Part shown: piece by piece, positions 8,374-16,953 of the stretch
Position numbering within the stretch: the stretch's first letter is position 1
How the letters are laid out: each line of letters opens with the position of its first letter
From: Spirochaetales bacterium
GTDB taxonomy: Bacteria; Spirochaetota; GWE2-31-10
Assembly: GCA_017624275.1 (NCBI GenBank)
Contig: JAGANG010000061.1
Location: 1-60,755 of the forward strand
Length of the DNA stretch: 60,755 nucleotides
Direction: 5' to 3'
Notes under the pieces: model-generated
Seen by the model: the letters and a program-made list of their open reading frames with translations, nothing else
Told to the model about the DNA's origin: nothing
Databases searched by the model: none
Position numbers and translations under genes: made by a program

Positions 8374-9420
8374 TTAAAATATCACGGATAGATTTTTAGA
8401 AATATGCATTACATCTTTTTTCATAAAATTTGAATTAATGGGAACTAATAACGTAGAAAGATATAAATGTTCTGTATTTGAGAAATTTTCCAAAGGAAGA
8501 TTTACTATTTGGTGCAAAGGTTTTGCAAAAGGGCGGATAACTTCAATTCCGGCTCTTTTGAAGAAATCAATAATATCTTTTAACGGAGATTTTACTTGAA
8601 TAGGAAAATCTGAATAATAACGACTTTCATTTTCTTTAGGAACTAAACAACTTCCTTTACTTTTAATAAGTGAATTCTCGTAAATTTGTCCGATAGCTTT
8701 TCTTAATTCCAATCGATGTTCTAAGCTCAATAATTGACTTACTCCCATTGCAGCGTTTATATCCGGAATCAGACATGAAATTTTGTAATTTTGAATAAGT
8801 TCATCATGAGAACTTCCGGTAATTGATTTTAGAATTTGATAATTTCTTCTGTTGTTTGAAAAAACAGCTCCTCCTTCGCCGGTTGTTATGATTTCACTGC
8901 TTTGAAATCCCATAATACAAAAGTCTGCTTGAGCTCCGACTTTCTTTGAACCGATAAAACAGCCCGGAACTTTTGTAATATCTTCTATTAAAATAGGAAC
9001 AAGTTCTTTGTATAGTGCATCATCAATAGCAAAACCAAAATTGTGAACAAGTATAAGTGCTTTAGTTTTATCTGTTACGGCATTTTCAACTTGTTCCGGA
9101 GAAGGAAAATAGGAATTTTCATCGATATCAATGATAACCGGTTTTATTTTTCTTCTCAAAAGTAAGTCTAGATAAATTGTCGGAGCAAATGAAGGAATGA
9201 TGATTTCATCCTCTGGCTGTAAATCTATGGCTTCCAATGTAATATCGATCGCACTGTAATATGAATTCACACTTAATCCGTATTTACAACCGATACGTTC
9301 ACCCAGTTTTTCTTCAAACTTTTTGGCAAAAGTTCCGTATTCGAGTTGCTCACTCATTAATGATTCTAAAACATATTCCAAATCTTTTCTTTTTATAGAA
9401 GGAGTTTGAACGGTTATCAT
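8374..9420 (-). CDS. DegT/DnrJ/EryC1/StrS-family protein lacking the PLP lysine
   Basis: A 348-residue fold-type I protein of the sugar aminotransferase family. The FGF and IEDITK segments and GEGGAVFSNN match the family, and D147 fits the pyridine-nitrogen contact. At the Schiff-base position, where the family has K followed by four residues and GEGG, this protein reads E-I-I-T-T-G-E-G-G, so the lysine is Glu176. The NGT phosphate-binding element is also altered (VNSYYSAID at 51-59). It therefore probably does not act as an aminotransferase; it may be a dehydratase-like, binding or regulatory relative. It sits between cheW and nadK. T. pallidum TP0440 (spsC), from memory, is in the same place. 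Confidence 0.88.
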   Translation of the reverse strand: MITVQTPSIKRKDLEYVLESLMSEQLEYGTFAKKFEEKLGERIGCKYGLSVNSYYSAIDITLEAIDLQPEDEIIIPSFAPTIYLDLLLRRKIKPVIIDIDENSYFPSPEQVENAVTDKTKALILVHNFGFAIDDALYKELVPILIEDITKVPGCFIGSKKVGAQADFCIMGFQSSEIITTGEGGAVFSNNRRNYQILKSITGSSHDELIQNYKISCLIPDINAAMGVSQLLSLEHRLELRKAIGQIYENSLIKSKGSCLVPKENESRYYSDFPIQVKSPLKDIIDFFKRAGIEVIRPFAKPLHQIVNLPLENFSNTEHLYLSTLLVPINSNFMKKDVMHISKNLSVIF

Positions 9421-9462
9421 TTTTAATCCTTAGATAATTGAGAATCTTTTTAATTACAAAGA

Positions 9463-9930
9463 CTAATTTCTTGTAGCATTGCTTAATTGCAGCAATTCCT
9501 GTTTACTGAATAGTTTTCTCACATTTAAAATAATAAGAAGATTATCATCAGTTTTTGAAACACCTTGTATATATTCTGCACCGATTCCGGCAATTACTTG
9601 AGGCGGCGGTTGAATGTCATCTACATTTATAGAAATTACACGATTTACTTGATCTATTATTACTCCGATAATCATCCCTTCTACTCGAATAATAACAATC
9701 CCGCGTAAACGAGCTTCTTCTTCTGTCAATTCTTTAAGTTCAAAATTGAAACGTTTTCCTAAATCGACAACAGGAATGATTCCTCCTCTTAAATTAATAA
9801 CACCGTCGACAAAAGATGGGCTGTTAGGAATAGGAGTGATTTCAAGTAATGATATAATCTCCTGAACTTCCATAATATCGATTCCATAAAATTCGGAACC
9901 TATTTTAAATGTAACTAATGTTGTGTCCAT
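9463..9930 (-). CDS. cheW: Chemotaxis coupling protein CheW
   Basis: A 155-residue single CheW domain, the adaptor joining chemoreceptors to the kinase CheA. It shows FKIGSEFYGIDIMEVQEII near the N-terminus, then NLRGGIIPVVDLGKRF and the GVIIDQVNRVI strand. AGGAG precedes the ATG. It is the first gene after a strong promoter and probably the lead gene of the operon running through recN. No CheA or receptor gene is in the window. Confidence 0.95.
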   Translation of the reverse strand: MDTTLVTFKIGSEFYGIDIMEVQEIISLLEITPIPNSPSFVDGVINLRGGIIPVVDLGKRFNFELKELTEEEARLRGIVIIRVEGMIIGVIIDQVNRVISINVDDIQPPPQVIAGIGAEYIQGVSKTDDNLLIILNVRKLFSKQELLQLSNATRN

Positions 9931-9959
9931 AATTTTGCACTCCTGCTGAAAATAGTACG

Positions 9960-9988
9960 ATTATAAGATGATGTAGCATAAAATTCAA
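9960..9988 (-). promoter_or_regulatory. Sigma-70 promoter of cheW and the downstream operon
   Basis: On the minus strand TTGAAT (9988-9983), a 17-base spacer and consensus TATAAT (9965-9960). No sigma-28 flagellar pattern was seen, so cheW here appears to use the housekeeping sigma factor. Confidence 0.75.
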
Positions 9989-10069
9989 GAAAAAAGCAAG
10001 AGTATAAATTGTATAGAAACCATTTAGTATTTTTTTTATCTGACGAAATTGTTTTAAAACGGAGATAAT

Positions 10070-11521
10070 ATGAATACGCTTATTCTTGATGCTTTATCTA
10101 ATTTTAGACAATTGCCGACTTTTGGCGAAAATAAATTCAATTCTATAGAAATTATAAATAACATTGAAAATGATAATGAGACTTTTGAATGGATAATTCT
10201 TCTTCAAAATGGAAAGATTGATAATGTCCCGACAAGGTTTAAAAATGTTTTGGTATCTGATACTTCTGCTGAAAATGTATTAAATGTAATGATAAAAGAA
10301 GCAAAGAATTCAGATAATGTTGTGGTTGTTAATGCGACTAATCCTTTTTTTGATAAAGAATTTATTCATAAAATGTTTTTTCAACATAGGGATTTTTTAG
10401 CAGATTATACTTATGCAATAGGTTATCCCGACGGGCTTGTTCCTACGATTTTGTCTCTTTCATGTTTAAAACAACTTCAAGCTATTTCGAAAGAAAATAG
10501 TTTTGATGTCGTAAAATGTAAAAACTATTTATTCCAATTACTTTCAAAGGATATAAATTCATTTGATGTTGAAACTTTTGTTGCTCCCGTAGATTTGCGA
10601 ATAAAAAGAATTTCAATAGGAAACAGCGATTTAGGTGAGTTTATTTTTACTTCATCTTTGGTTGAAAAGTTGGGAGTAAATATTGCTTATGATGATTTGG
10701 CGAATTTTCTTTCGGAACATTCGGAAAATTTATTTTCTACAATATATACAATGTTTGTTGATATCACAGATAAGGAAATCACATCGGCAACGTATCTTCC
10801 GAAATGCACATCTTCTATAGATTTTGCAAATGTGGAAAAGATTGAAAAAATTGCTCAAGAAGTTACGGAAGTGAATTCTAAAATGCGAATTATTATCGGA
10901 AATAAATGTGAACCGATGATTCATCCAAATTTTGTAGATATTGTTAATAAATTTCTATCAAAAGGTTTTGAAGTGATTGTAGAAACTTTTGGATGTGAAT
11001 TACCGGAAAATCTTAATCAGCTTGCGGATGATAATGTAACGTTTGTATTTAAAATTGATGCTGAAAATGAAAATACTTATAAGGTTGTTCATCCGAGCGG
11101 AGATTATAAAACTGTACTTAATAATTATGAGAAAGTAAAAGGATTAGGATTTAAAACTTATTTCCAAATTATAAGAACTATAGAAACTGAAAGTGACATA
11201 GAGAAATTAATAAAGAATAAACAAGAAAATATTCTAATAAAAAAATATTCTTCATATTGTAATGTTCTTGATGATAAAAAAGTTGTTGATTTATCTCCGT
11301 TGGAAAGATTTGAATGCTACCATTTACGCAGAGATTTGTATTTAGATTCTGCATTAGATGTTTATTATTGTATGTATTCGAATGAAAAAGTTGGTAATGC
11401 AGGCGAAGAGAAGCTTGTTGAACTTATAAATAAACAAAAAAAATCATTTATGTCTCATGCTCAAGGAAATATGCAAGACTTTTGTTTGAAGTGTGACGAT
11501 TATTATACCTTTAATTTTTAG
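10070..11521 (+). CDS. Spiro-SPASM protein (nucleotidyltransferase-like N-half, degenerate radical-SAM-like C-half)
   Basis: A 483-residue protein of the spirochaete-restricted spiro-SPASM type. Residues 1-230 resemble a nucleotidyltransferase fold (VVVNATNPFFDKEFI). Residues 260-400 look like a radical SAM barrel (IIIGNKCEPMIHPNFVDIVN, then GFEVIVETFG) but contain no CxxxCxxC cluster motif. The C-terminus is SPASM-like: FECYHLRR, YYCMYSNE and a final FCLKC. A CGGAG site precedes the ATG. It lies 11 bases before the SpsF/PseG-like/methyltransferase gene, which suggests a shared role in making or attaching a sugar. Enzyme activity is unproven, and without the iron-sulfur motif it is probably not a classical radical SAM enzyme. 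Confidence 0.8.
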   Translation: MNTLILDALSNFRQLPTFGENKFNSIEIINNIENDNETFEWIILLQNGKIDNVPTRFKNVLVSDTSAENVLNVMIKEAKNSDNVVVVNATNPFFDKEFIHKMFFQHRDFLADYTYAIGYPDGLVPTILSLSCLKQLQAISKENSFDVVKCKNYLFQLLSKDINSFDVETFVAPVDLRIKRISIGNSDLGEFIFTSSLVEKLGVNIAYDDLANFLSEHSENLFSTIYTMFVDITDKEITSATYLPKCTSSIDFANVEKIEKIAQEVTEVNSKMRIIIGNKCEPMIHPNFVDIVNKFLSKGFEVIVETFGCELPENLNQLADDNVTFVFKIDAENENTYKVVHPSGDYKTVLNNYEKVKGLGFKTYFQIIRTIETESDIEKLIKNKQENILIKKYSSYCNVLDDKKVVDLSPLERFECYHLRRDLYLDSALDVYYCMYSNEKVGNAGEEKLVELINKQKKSFMSHAQGNMQDFCLKCDDYYTFNF

Positions 11522-11532
11522 GATTTTCATAT

Positions 11533-13968
11533 ATGGCTAAAAGAATTGGAATTTTTTTACAGGTAAGATTGAATTCTTCGAGGATGCCGGGTAAAGCTCT
11601 TTTGAATCTTGCCGGTAAATTATTAATTCAACATACAATAGAAAGATTGTCCGTTGTACCGGCAGATGTAAGGGCGATTCTTACTACTAAAGAATGTGAA
11701 GGCGTACTGAAATATATTGCCGAAGAAAACGGGTGGGAAATTTTTTGCGGTGATTCTCAAAATGTTTTGAAACGTTTTGTTGATGCTGCTTTGTTTTTTG
11801 ATGTAGAGACTATTGTCAGAGCTACCGGGGATAATCCGCTTACATCTTCAGAAATAACAATGGAAACGTTGAGTGCTTTTGATAAAGAAAATGCAGATTT
11901 GGCACATATAGCACCGGCACCTTATGGAAGCGGAGTTGAAGTAGTAAAACGTTCTGCTTTGATTAAAGCTTTAGAAAAAGCATCTATGCCGTATGAATTT
12001 GAACATGTAACGCCGTATATCTATGGTAATGAAAATGAATTTAAAATTGTAACGGCAAAATATCATAGTGAGGAAGTAGGGCGTGAAGATGTAAAAATTT
12101 CTGTTGATACTCGTGAAGATTATGAGCGTGTCAATTTTTTTGTGAAAAAACTTATGGAAAAGAAATTGAACATGACAATTCAATCTGTTGTGGATTTATG
12201 GAATAAAGTAGATTTTTCTAAAATCAGGGAAATTTTATTTATTGTTTCTGCCGGCGGACATTTTGGATTCGGGCATTTGCAAAGAATGTTTTTATTGGCT
12301 GATAAGTTATCTTCTGATTTTAATATAATTTTTTCTTTAAAAGAAAGTTGCAGTGATGCTGAAAAGTTAGTAAAGGAAAAAAATTATATTCTTTTGCCGT
12401 TTAAAGATATAGAGGAAAAAATTCGAACTAAAGGACCTTATGATCGTGTAATTGTTGATATTCGGGATACTTCAAAAGATGAAATGATGACTTATAAAAC
12501 TTTTGGTCCGGTATTTAGTATTGATGATATGGGGGATGGCGGACAATTGGCATTTTGCAATATAAAAATGTTACCTTCATTAAATTCCGGATTTAAATTT
12601 AATTTTAGCGGGATTGAGTATCTGTTATTGAATTCAGAACTTAAAAAGAAAAATATAAAAACAAAGAAAGTAAAAAAAATACTTGTTACTTTCGGCGGCT
12701 CGGATCCGGCACGATTAACTAATAAGGTTTTGAATTTAATTTCAGGGAAAGGATTTGAAATTACTGCTGTAGTCGGACCTTTTTTTAGAGAAAAAATAAA
12801 TAATTTTGATGATGTAAAAAATGTTTTCTCTCCGGATTCATTAGCAGAACTTATTGCAGAAACAGATTTAGTGATAACATCTTTCGGTATGACTTTAATG
12901 GAAAGTCTTTATACAAATACTCCTGTATTGATTGTAAATCCGTCAGAGTATCATAATGATTTGACAAAAAAATTTAGATATCCGTTTATGTTGACAAAGA
13001 TATCAGATTTATTACCTGAAGATTTTATTAATAAAATAAATGAGATTGAAGAAGATAAAAAAGAAATTCTAAATACTTTTTTTCAATTACCTTTTGGGAA
13101 AAATATTGAGCATTTAATAAAAGTTATTGATAAGTCTTCTCCGGCTATTTCATTATGTCAGGGATGTAGTTCAGTAAATACAGAATTGATATATCGAACA
13201 GAAAAATGGAATATGTATCGCTGTAATAAGTGCGGTCTGTTTTATTTGGAGACTTTTTTACCAAATGAAAATACTTATGCCAGTGATTATTTTCTTGAAG
13301 AATATAAACAACAATACGGAAGAACTTACGAAGAGGATCGTGAAAAAATTAGGGCTTTGGCTATTCCTCGTTTAAAAATGGTTTCTAAATATGTGAAAAG
13401 CGGAAAACTTTTGGATTTCGGTTCCGGGCTGGGATTTTTTGCAGAATATGCAAAGGAAAACGGTTTTACTCCGGTATGTTATGATATTTCGAAATATGCT
13501 TGTTCTTATATCAAAGAAAAATTGGGAATAGATTCGGTTTGCGGAAATCAATCTCTATTGGAAAAGAATTCTGATAAATTTGATGTAATAAATTCATTTT
13601 ATGTGATTGAACATGTAAATGATTTTAGAAAGTTATTGTTTCTTTTTGCTACACATTTAAGGAAAAACGGAGTTTTAGCTTTAGCAACTCCGAACGGAAG
13701 CGGTTTTTCAGTAAAAAGAAAATTCGCTTTATATGCAAAAAAACATCCTAATGATCATGTTTTTATATTCACGCCTAATTTATTGAAAAGGGAATTAAAA
13801 AGATTAGGATTTAAAAATATAAAAATAAGAATAACAGGAATTCATCCAGAACGAATGATTAAGATGAAATTTCTATTAAAAAATAAAATGTTTTTAAAAC
13901 TGATTAATTTATATGCAAAACTTTTTAGACTCGGCGATACGTTTGAAATATATGCACAAAAAAATTAG
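11533..13968 (+). CDS. Three-domain fusion: SpsF-like cytidylyltransferase, PseG-like glycosyl hydrolase/transferase, SAM methyltransferase
   Basis: An 811-residue protein. Residues 1-235 resemble SpsF/NeuA-type CMP-sugar synthetases (QVRLNSSRMPGKAL, RATGDNPLT). Residues 236-530 resemble PseG: GFGHLQR holds the family's catalytic-type His, and TFGGSDPA is typical. Residues 540-570 form a Cys4 zinc-ribbon-like lead (C542, C545, C564, C567). Residues 620-811 are a class I methyltransferase with LDFGSGLGF at 627-635. The combination fits synthesis and methylation of an activated nonulosonic-acid-like sugar. The neighbours (spiro-SPASM upstream, flaA downstream) point to flagellar or envelope glycan. 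The substrate is inferred only. Confidence 0.85.
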   Translation: MAKRIGIFLQVRLNSSRMPGKALLNLAGKLLIQHTIERLSVVPADVRAILTTKECEGVLKYIAEENGWEIFCGDSQNVLKRFVDAALFFDVETIVRATGDNPLTSSEITMETLSAFDKENADLAHIAPAPYGSGVEVVKRSALIKALEKASMPYEFEHVTPYIYGNENEFKIVTAKYHSEEVGREDVKISVDTREDYERVNFFVKKLMEKKLNMTIQSVVDLWNKVDFSKIREILFIVSAGGHFGFGHLQRMFLLADKLSSDFNIIFSLKESCSDAEKLVKEKNYILLPFKDIEEKIRTKGPYDRVIVDIRDTSKDEMMTYKTFGPVFSIDDMGDGGQLAFCNIKMLPSLNSGFKFNFSGIEYLLLNSELKKKNIKTKKVKKILVTFGGSDPARLTNKVLNLISGKGFEITAVVGPFFREKINNFDDVKNVFSPDSLAELIAETDLVITSFGMTLMESLYTNTPVLIVNPSEYHNDLTKKFRYPFMLTKISDLLPEDFINKINEIEEDKKEILNTFFQLPFGKNIEHLIKVIDKSSPAISLCQGCSSVNTELIYRTEKWNMYRCNKCGLFYLETFLPNENTYASDYFLEEYKQQYGRTYEEDREKIRALAIPRLKMVSKYVKSGKLLDFGSGLGFFAEYAKENGFTPVCYDISKYACSYIKEKLGIDSVCGNQSLLEKNSDKFDVINSFYVIEHVNDFRKLLFLFATHLRKNGVLALATPNGSGFSVKRKFALYAKKHPNDHVFIFTPNLLKRELKRLGFKNIKIRITGIHPERMIKMKFLLKNKMFLKLINLYAKLFRLGDTFEIYAQKN

Positions 13969-15028
13969 TTTTATTTTTATAATTTTATATATATTCCAAT
14001 TCGTTTCTCTTGAGGCTAAATCAGAAGATTTAGATTTATCGGGAAATATTATTCGTATAAAAAATGATTTACAAGAAATCACGATAGGTGAAGGTTTGCC
14101 ATATGTGTTGGTTGATGGAAAAATTCTTTATATCAATACAGTGATAAAAAGTGATAATGATATCATTTTAGATGAGCTTTCAGCGAAGGGAAAATCATCT
14201 GAGGATAAAAGTGAAGAAGTAATAATAGCTGATACAACAGAAATTAAAGATGATATTAATGACAAAAAGAAAGAGAATGTAGATAAAATTGAAGAAAATG
14301 TACCTAAGAACATAGGTGAAGTTTATTTACATGAAATGAAACCAGATAAAATTTTGATAAATGCAATTGTTATAGATGCAGGGCATGGCGGTAAGGATGC
14401 GGGAGCGTTTAGAGGAAATTTATTAGAAAAAAACGTGACATTAAAAGTAGCTAAGAAAGTTAATGAACTTCTAAAAAATAAATTCCCGGATAAAAAAATT
14501 ATTCTTACTCGTGATAAAGATGTTTTTTTAAGTTTAGATAAACGTTCGGAGATAGCCAATAATGTTTCTATAAAATATGGTTCTTCTATATTTGTTTCTA
14601 TTCACGTCAATGCTTCAAAGTCTCCAAAGGCATATGGTTTTGAAACTTGGTATATTGTGGATTCTTATAAGAGAAATGTAATTGAAAAAAATAAGGTTTC
14701 TAATGATAAAGATATCAGCAGTATTTTGAATTCTATGATTAATGAAGAATTATATGAAGAATCAAAAACTTTTGCGATGAAAGTTCAAAATGCTTTAGAT
14801 AAAAAAATAGGTAATGAAACTTTGAATAGAGGAGTAAAAGAAAATATATATTTTGTCGTAAAAAATTCTTTTATGCCGGCAGTTTTGGTTGAAGTTGGTT
14901 TTTTATCTAATAAACGTGAAGCAAATCAATTGACAAATGAGGCTTATTTAAATAAGTTAGCTACAGGTATAGTTAATGGAATAGGTGATTTTATAAATGA
15001 ATATGAAAAATACAATGATAAGAAATAG
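13952..15028 (+). CDS. N-acetylmuramoyl-L-alanine amidase (Amidase_3)
   Basis: A 358-residue zinc amidase cleaving the stem peptide from muramic acid in the periplasm. The ATG at 13952 is chosen because it directly opens a signal peptide (KKISFIFIILYIFQF), though no strong ribosome site is seen; it overlaps the previous gene by 17 bases. A charged linker fills about 75-125. The catalytic domain shows zinc ligands H145 (DAGHGG), E159 and H218 (SIHVNAS) and catalytic E314 (VEVGF). The order amidase, small anchored protein, flaA matches my memory of T. pallidum TP0247-TP0249, suggesting a part in wall remodelling around the periplasmic flagella. Confidence 0.93.
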   Translation: MHKKISFIFIILYIFQFVSLEAKSEDLDLSGNIIRIKNDLQEITIGEGLPYVLVDGKILYINTVIKSDNDIILDELSAKGKSSEDKSEEVIIADTTEIKDDINDKKKENVDKIEENVPKNIGEVYLHEMKPDKILINAIVIDAGHGGKDAGAFRGNLLEKNVTLKVAKKVNELLKNKFPDKKIILTRDKDVFLSLDKRSEIANNVSIKYGSSIFVSIHVNASKSPKAYGFETWYIVDSYKRNVIEKNKVSNDKDISSILNSMINEELYEESKTFAMKVQNALDKKIGNETLNRGVKENIYFVVKNSFMPAVLVEVGFLSNKREANQLTNEAYLNKLATGIVNGIGDFINEYEKYNDKK

Positions 15029-15524
15029 TGTATTTTTATCTGGAATTCTTTTAGGAATATTGTTAATTTTTATTTTAATAATAAACTTTTTTTCGCATAA
15101 TTCTTGTGCAAAAATCATTTTTGTAAATAAAAAAGATGGTAATTTTTCAATAGAAAATAGAAAAATTTCATCTAAAAAATATTCTGCTGAATATATTGAT
15201 TATCTTGTTGATGATTTTCTATTGGGTGCAGTTTCACCGGAATTAAAGAGTTTTTTTACAAAAAATGCAAAAAGAAAGAATTCTTATATGACTAACGGAG
15301 ACGTTTATTTAGATTTTAATAGTTTAACTTTTAATGAATGTGAAAATGTTTTAAAAGGACTAAATATTTTAAATAGAACTATCCGAATAAACAAGAAAAT
15401 AAAATCGTTTTTTTTATCTGCAGATGGAACGTTTTATAAATATATTGGTAATTACGGATCATTGGTTAATGGTATTGGTAATGATTCTGTCTTTACTGAA
15501 AACAACATTTATATTGACAATTAA
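14997..15524 (+). CDS. Membrane-anchored GerMN-like protein between amidase and flaA
   Basis: A 175-residue protein with one N-terminal membrane segment (about residues 11-32) and a periplasmic domain. The segment DDFLLGAVSPELKSFF followed by NGDVYLDFNSL resembles the GerMN domain found in spore germination and envelope lipoproteins; this is a motif-level match. It starts inside the amidase stop region (32-base overlap), so the two are coupled. Its stop codon lies within the spacer of the flaA promoter. It could assist the amidase; function not established. Confidence 0.7.
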   Translation: MNMKNTMIRNSVFLSGILLGILLIFILIINFFSHNSCAKIIFVNKKDGNFSIENRKISSKKYSAEYIDYLVDDFLLGAVSPELKSFFTKNAKRKNSYMTNGDVYLDFNSLTFNECENVLKGLNILNRTIRINKKIKSFFLSADGTFYKYIGNYGSLVNGIGNDSVFTENNIYIDN

Positions 15525-15542
15525 ATTATTAACGAATATAAT
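15514..15542 (+). promoter_or_regulatory. Perfect-consensus sigma-70 promoter of flaA
   Basis: TTGACA (15514-15519), exactly 17 bases, TATAAT (15537-15542): every consensus base matches. The -35 box lies in the last codons of the upstream gene. The predicted start near 15549 gives a leader of about 44 bases ending in AAAGGAG. Confidence 0.9.
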
Positions 15543-15592
15543 TTCGAAGATAATTTTTTTAGAATTATTTTAAATCGAAAGGAGAAAAAAAT

Positions 15593-16678
15593 ATGAAGAG
15601 AGGATTCTTCCTACTTTTAGGAGTATTAGCATTAAATACTTCTATTTTCGCAAAGACAAGTGTACTTGTCGATTTTAATCTTTTAAAAGCTGATGGAAAT
15701 GGAGATCCTGAAGCAACTTCTGATGCTAGTTCGGATGAATTAACTCAGAATATGGCAACTTTGGTTGATTATTCTGGAATTGCTGGTACTAATTTTACTG
15801 AAGATGATAAGAAAATAATGAGAACTTCTTTAGCTCCTGCAAATTGGGAAGTTAAATTGAATGCTTCAGCTGCATCTGTTGTAAATAAGACTTATTCATT
15901 CACAAAAGAATGGCATACAAAATATGTTAGTGTATTGAAAAATAGTGATTCTACTGATGACTCAACAGACGATATGACTGTTTTGGGTGTAAGAATTCAT
16001 TTCCCTGAATCAAACTTTAATAGTTGGGCTTTAATTCAACCTCCATTTGAAATTCCTGCTTATGAAGATGTTTGGACAGACGAAAGTGGTAAATTGAAAT
16101 ATGAATTGGAAACTGATGAATTAGGTAATCCTATTTATGACCGCTCAAAATTGGCAAAAGAAGATAAAGGTTCTAAATTCATCGGAAAAGGTGTTGTAAG
16201 AAACGTTGGTGTTTTGAAATCTTTGGAACTTTCTGTTTATGGTTGCCAGTTCAAAAATGCAATTTCTGTAATTTTGAAAGATCATAATGAAGTTGTAACA
16301 GAAATTCAAATGCCTCAATATTTAGATTTTGATGGATGGAGAAGAATTACTTGGACAAATCCTAACTATGTAGCTAATGTTACAGACAGAGATTTGTATG
16401 TAGTTCCTATGTACCCTGTTAGTGAACCTTACTTGAAACTTCAAGGATTCAGAGTTTACAGACAAGGTGATCAATTGGGTGGAGATTTCATCACATACTT
16501 AAAAGATGTTGTAATCACTTATGATGAAGCTTTAAATACAAGAGAAGCTCCAATCGATCATGAAGAAGCTTGGGGAATCTTGACTGACCGCCGTGAAGAA
16601 GCTAAGAAAAGAGAATTTTCTAAAATTGGTCAGTTAGAAATCTTAAGATACTTAGAAAAAGAAAAAATGGACAAATAA
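15593..16678 (+). CDS. flaA: Periplasmic flagellar filament sheath protein FlaA
   Basis: A 361-residue protein exported by a Sec signal peptide (residues 1-20, cleavage after IFA). FlaA coats the FlaB core of spirochaete periplasmic flagella. The mature protein is beta-rich with family-typical blocks: VLGVRIHFPE, the SWALIQPPFEIPAYED segment, FIGKGVVRNVGVLKSLELSVYG, and LDFDGWRRITWTNPNY. AAAGGAG lies just before the ATG. A perfect promoter upstream and a strong terminator downstream make a single-gene high-output unit, as expected for an abundant structural protein. Confidence 0.95.
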   Translation: MKRGFFLLLGVLALNTSIFAKTSVLVDFNLLKADGNGDPEATSDASSDELTQNMATLVDYSGIAGTNFTEDDKKIMRTSLAPANWEVKLNASAASVVNKTYSFTKEWHTKYVSVLKNSDSTDDSTDDMTVLGVRIHFPESNFNSWALIQPPFEIPAYEDVWTDESGKLKYELETDELGNPIYDRSKLAKEDKGSKFIGKGVVRNVGVLKSLELSVYGCQFKNAISVILKDHNEVVTEIQMPQYLDFDGWRRITWTNPNYVANVTDRDLYVVPMYPVSEPYLKLQGFRVYRQGDQLGGDFITYLKDVVITYDEALNTREAPIDHEEAWGILTDRREEAKKREFSKIGQLEILRYLEKEKMDK

Positions 16679-16691
16679 TATTTGTTTTAAT

Positions 16692-16724
16692 AAAAAGGCA
16701 CCTGATTTTGAGGTGCCTTTTTTT
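16692..16724 (+). terminator. Rho-independent terminator of flaA
   Basis: AAAAAGGCACCT (16692-16703) pairs perfectly with AGGTGCCTTTTT (16711-16722) around a 7-base loop, followed by further T residues. Confidence 0.95.
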
Positions 16725-16841
16725 ATGTTCACCCAAAAACAGTTTAAAATAATTAAAGTACAACTAAAATATTTTATAAAATAGATAGTAAATTGTCTTA
16801 CCTGATGAAAAGAGATAATGAGTAGATAATTAAAAGTAAAT

Positions 16842-16926
16842 AAAAAAAGGACTGTCTAAAAAGTCTTACCAGATCTCGAAACGGGTTTCGGAAATGACAT
16901 TATGACTTTTATTTATTAGACAGTCC
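16842..16926 (-). terminator. Long inverted-repeat structure, probably the terminator of the glf operon (alternatively a small MITE)
   Basis: GGACTGTCTAA (16849-16859) and TTAGACAGTCC (16916-16926) are perfect inverted repeats. An inner AAAAGTC/GACTTTT pair and a central CGAAAC-GG-GTTTCG hairpin sit between them. Read on the minus strand the structure ends in seven T residues (16848-16842), fitting termination downstream of glf. The GGACTGTCTAA ends also resemble transposon termini, and no target duplication is clear. The rest of 16725-16953 is AT-rich with nothing recognisable. Confidence 0.65.
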
Positions 16927-16953
16927 CAAGTGTGAAGTTATTAAGTAAAAGAT

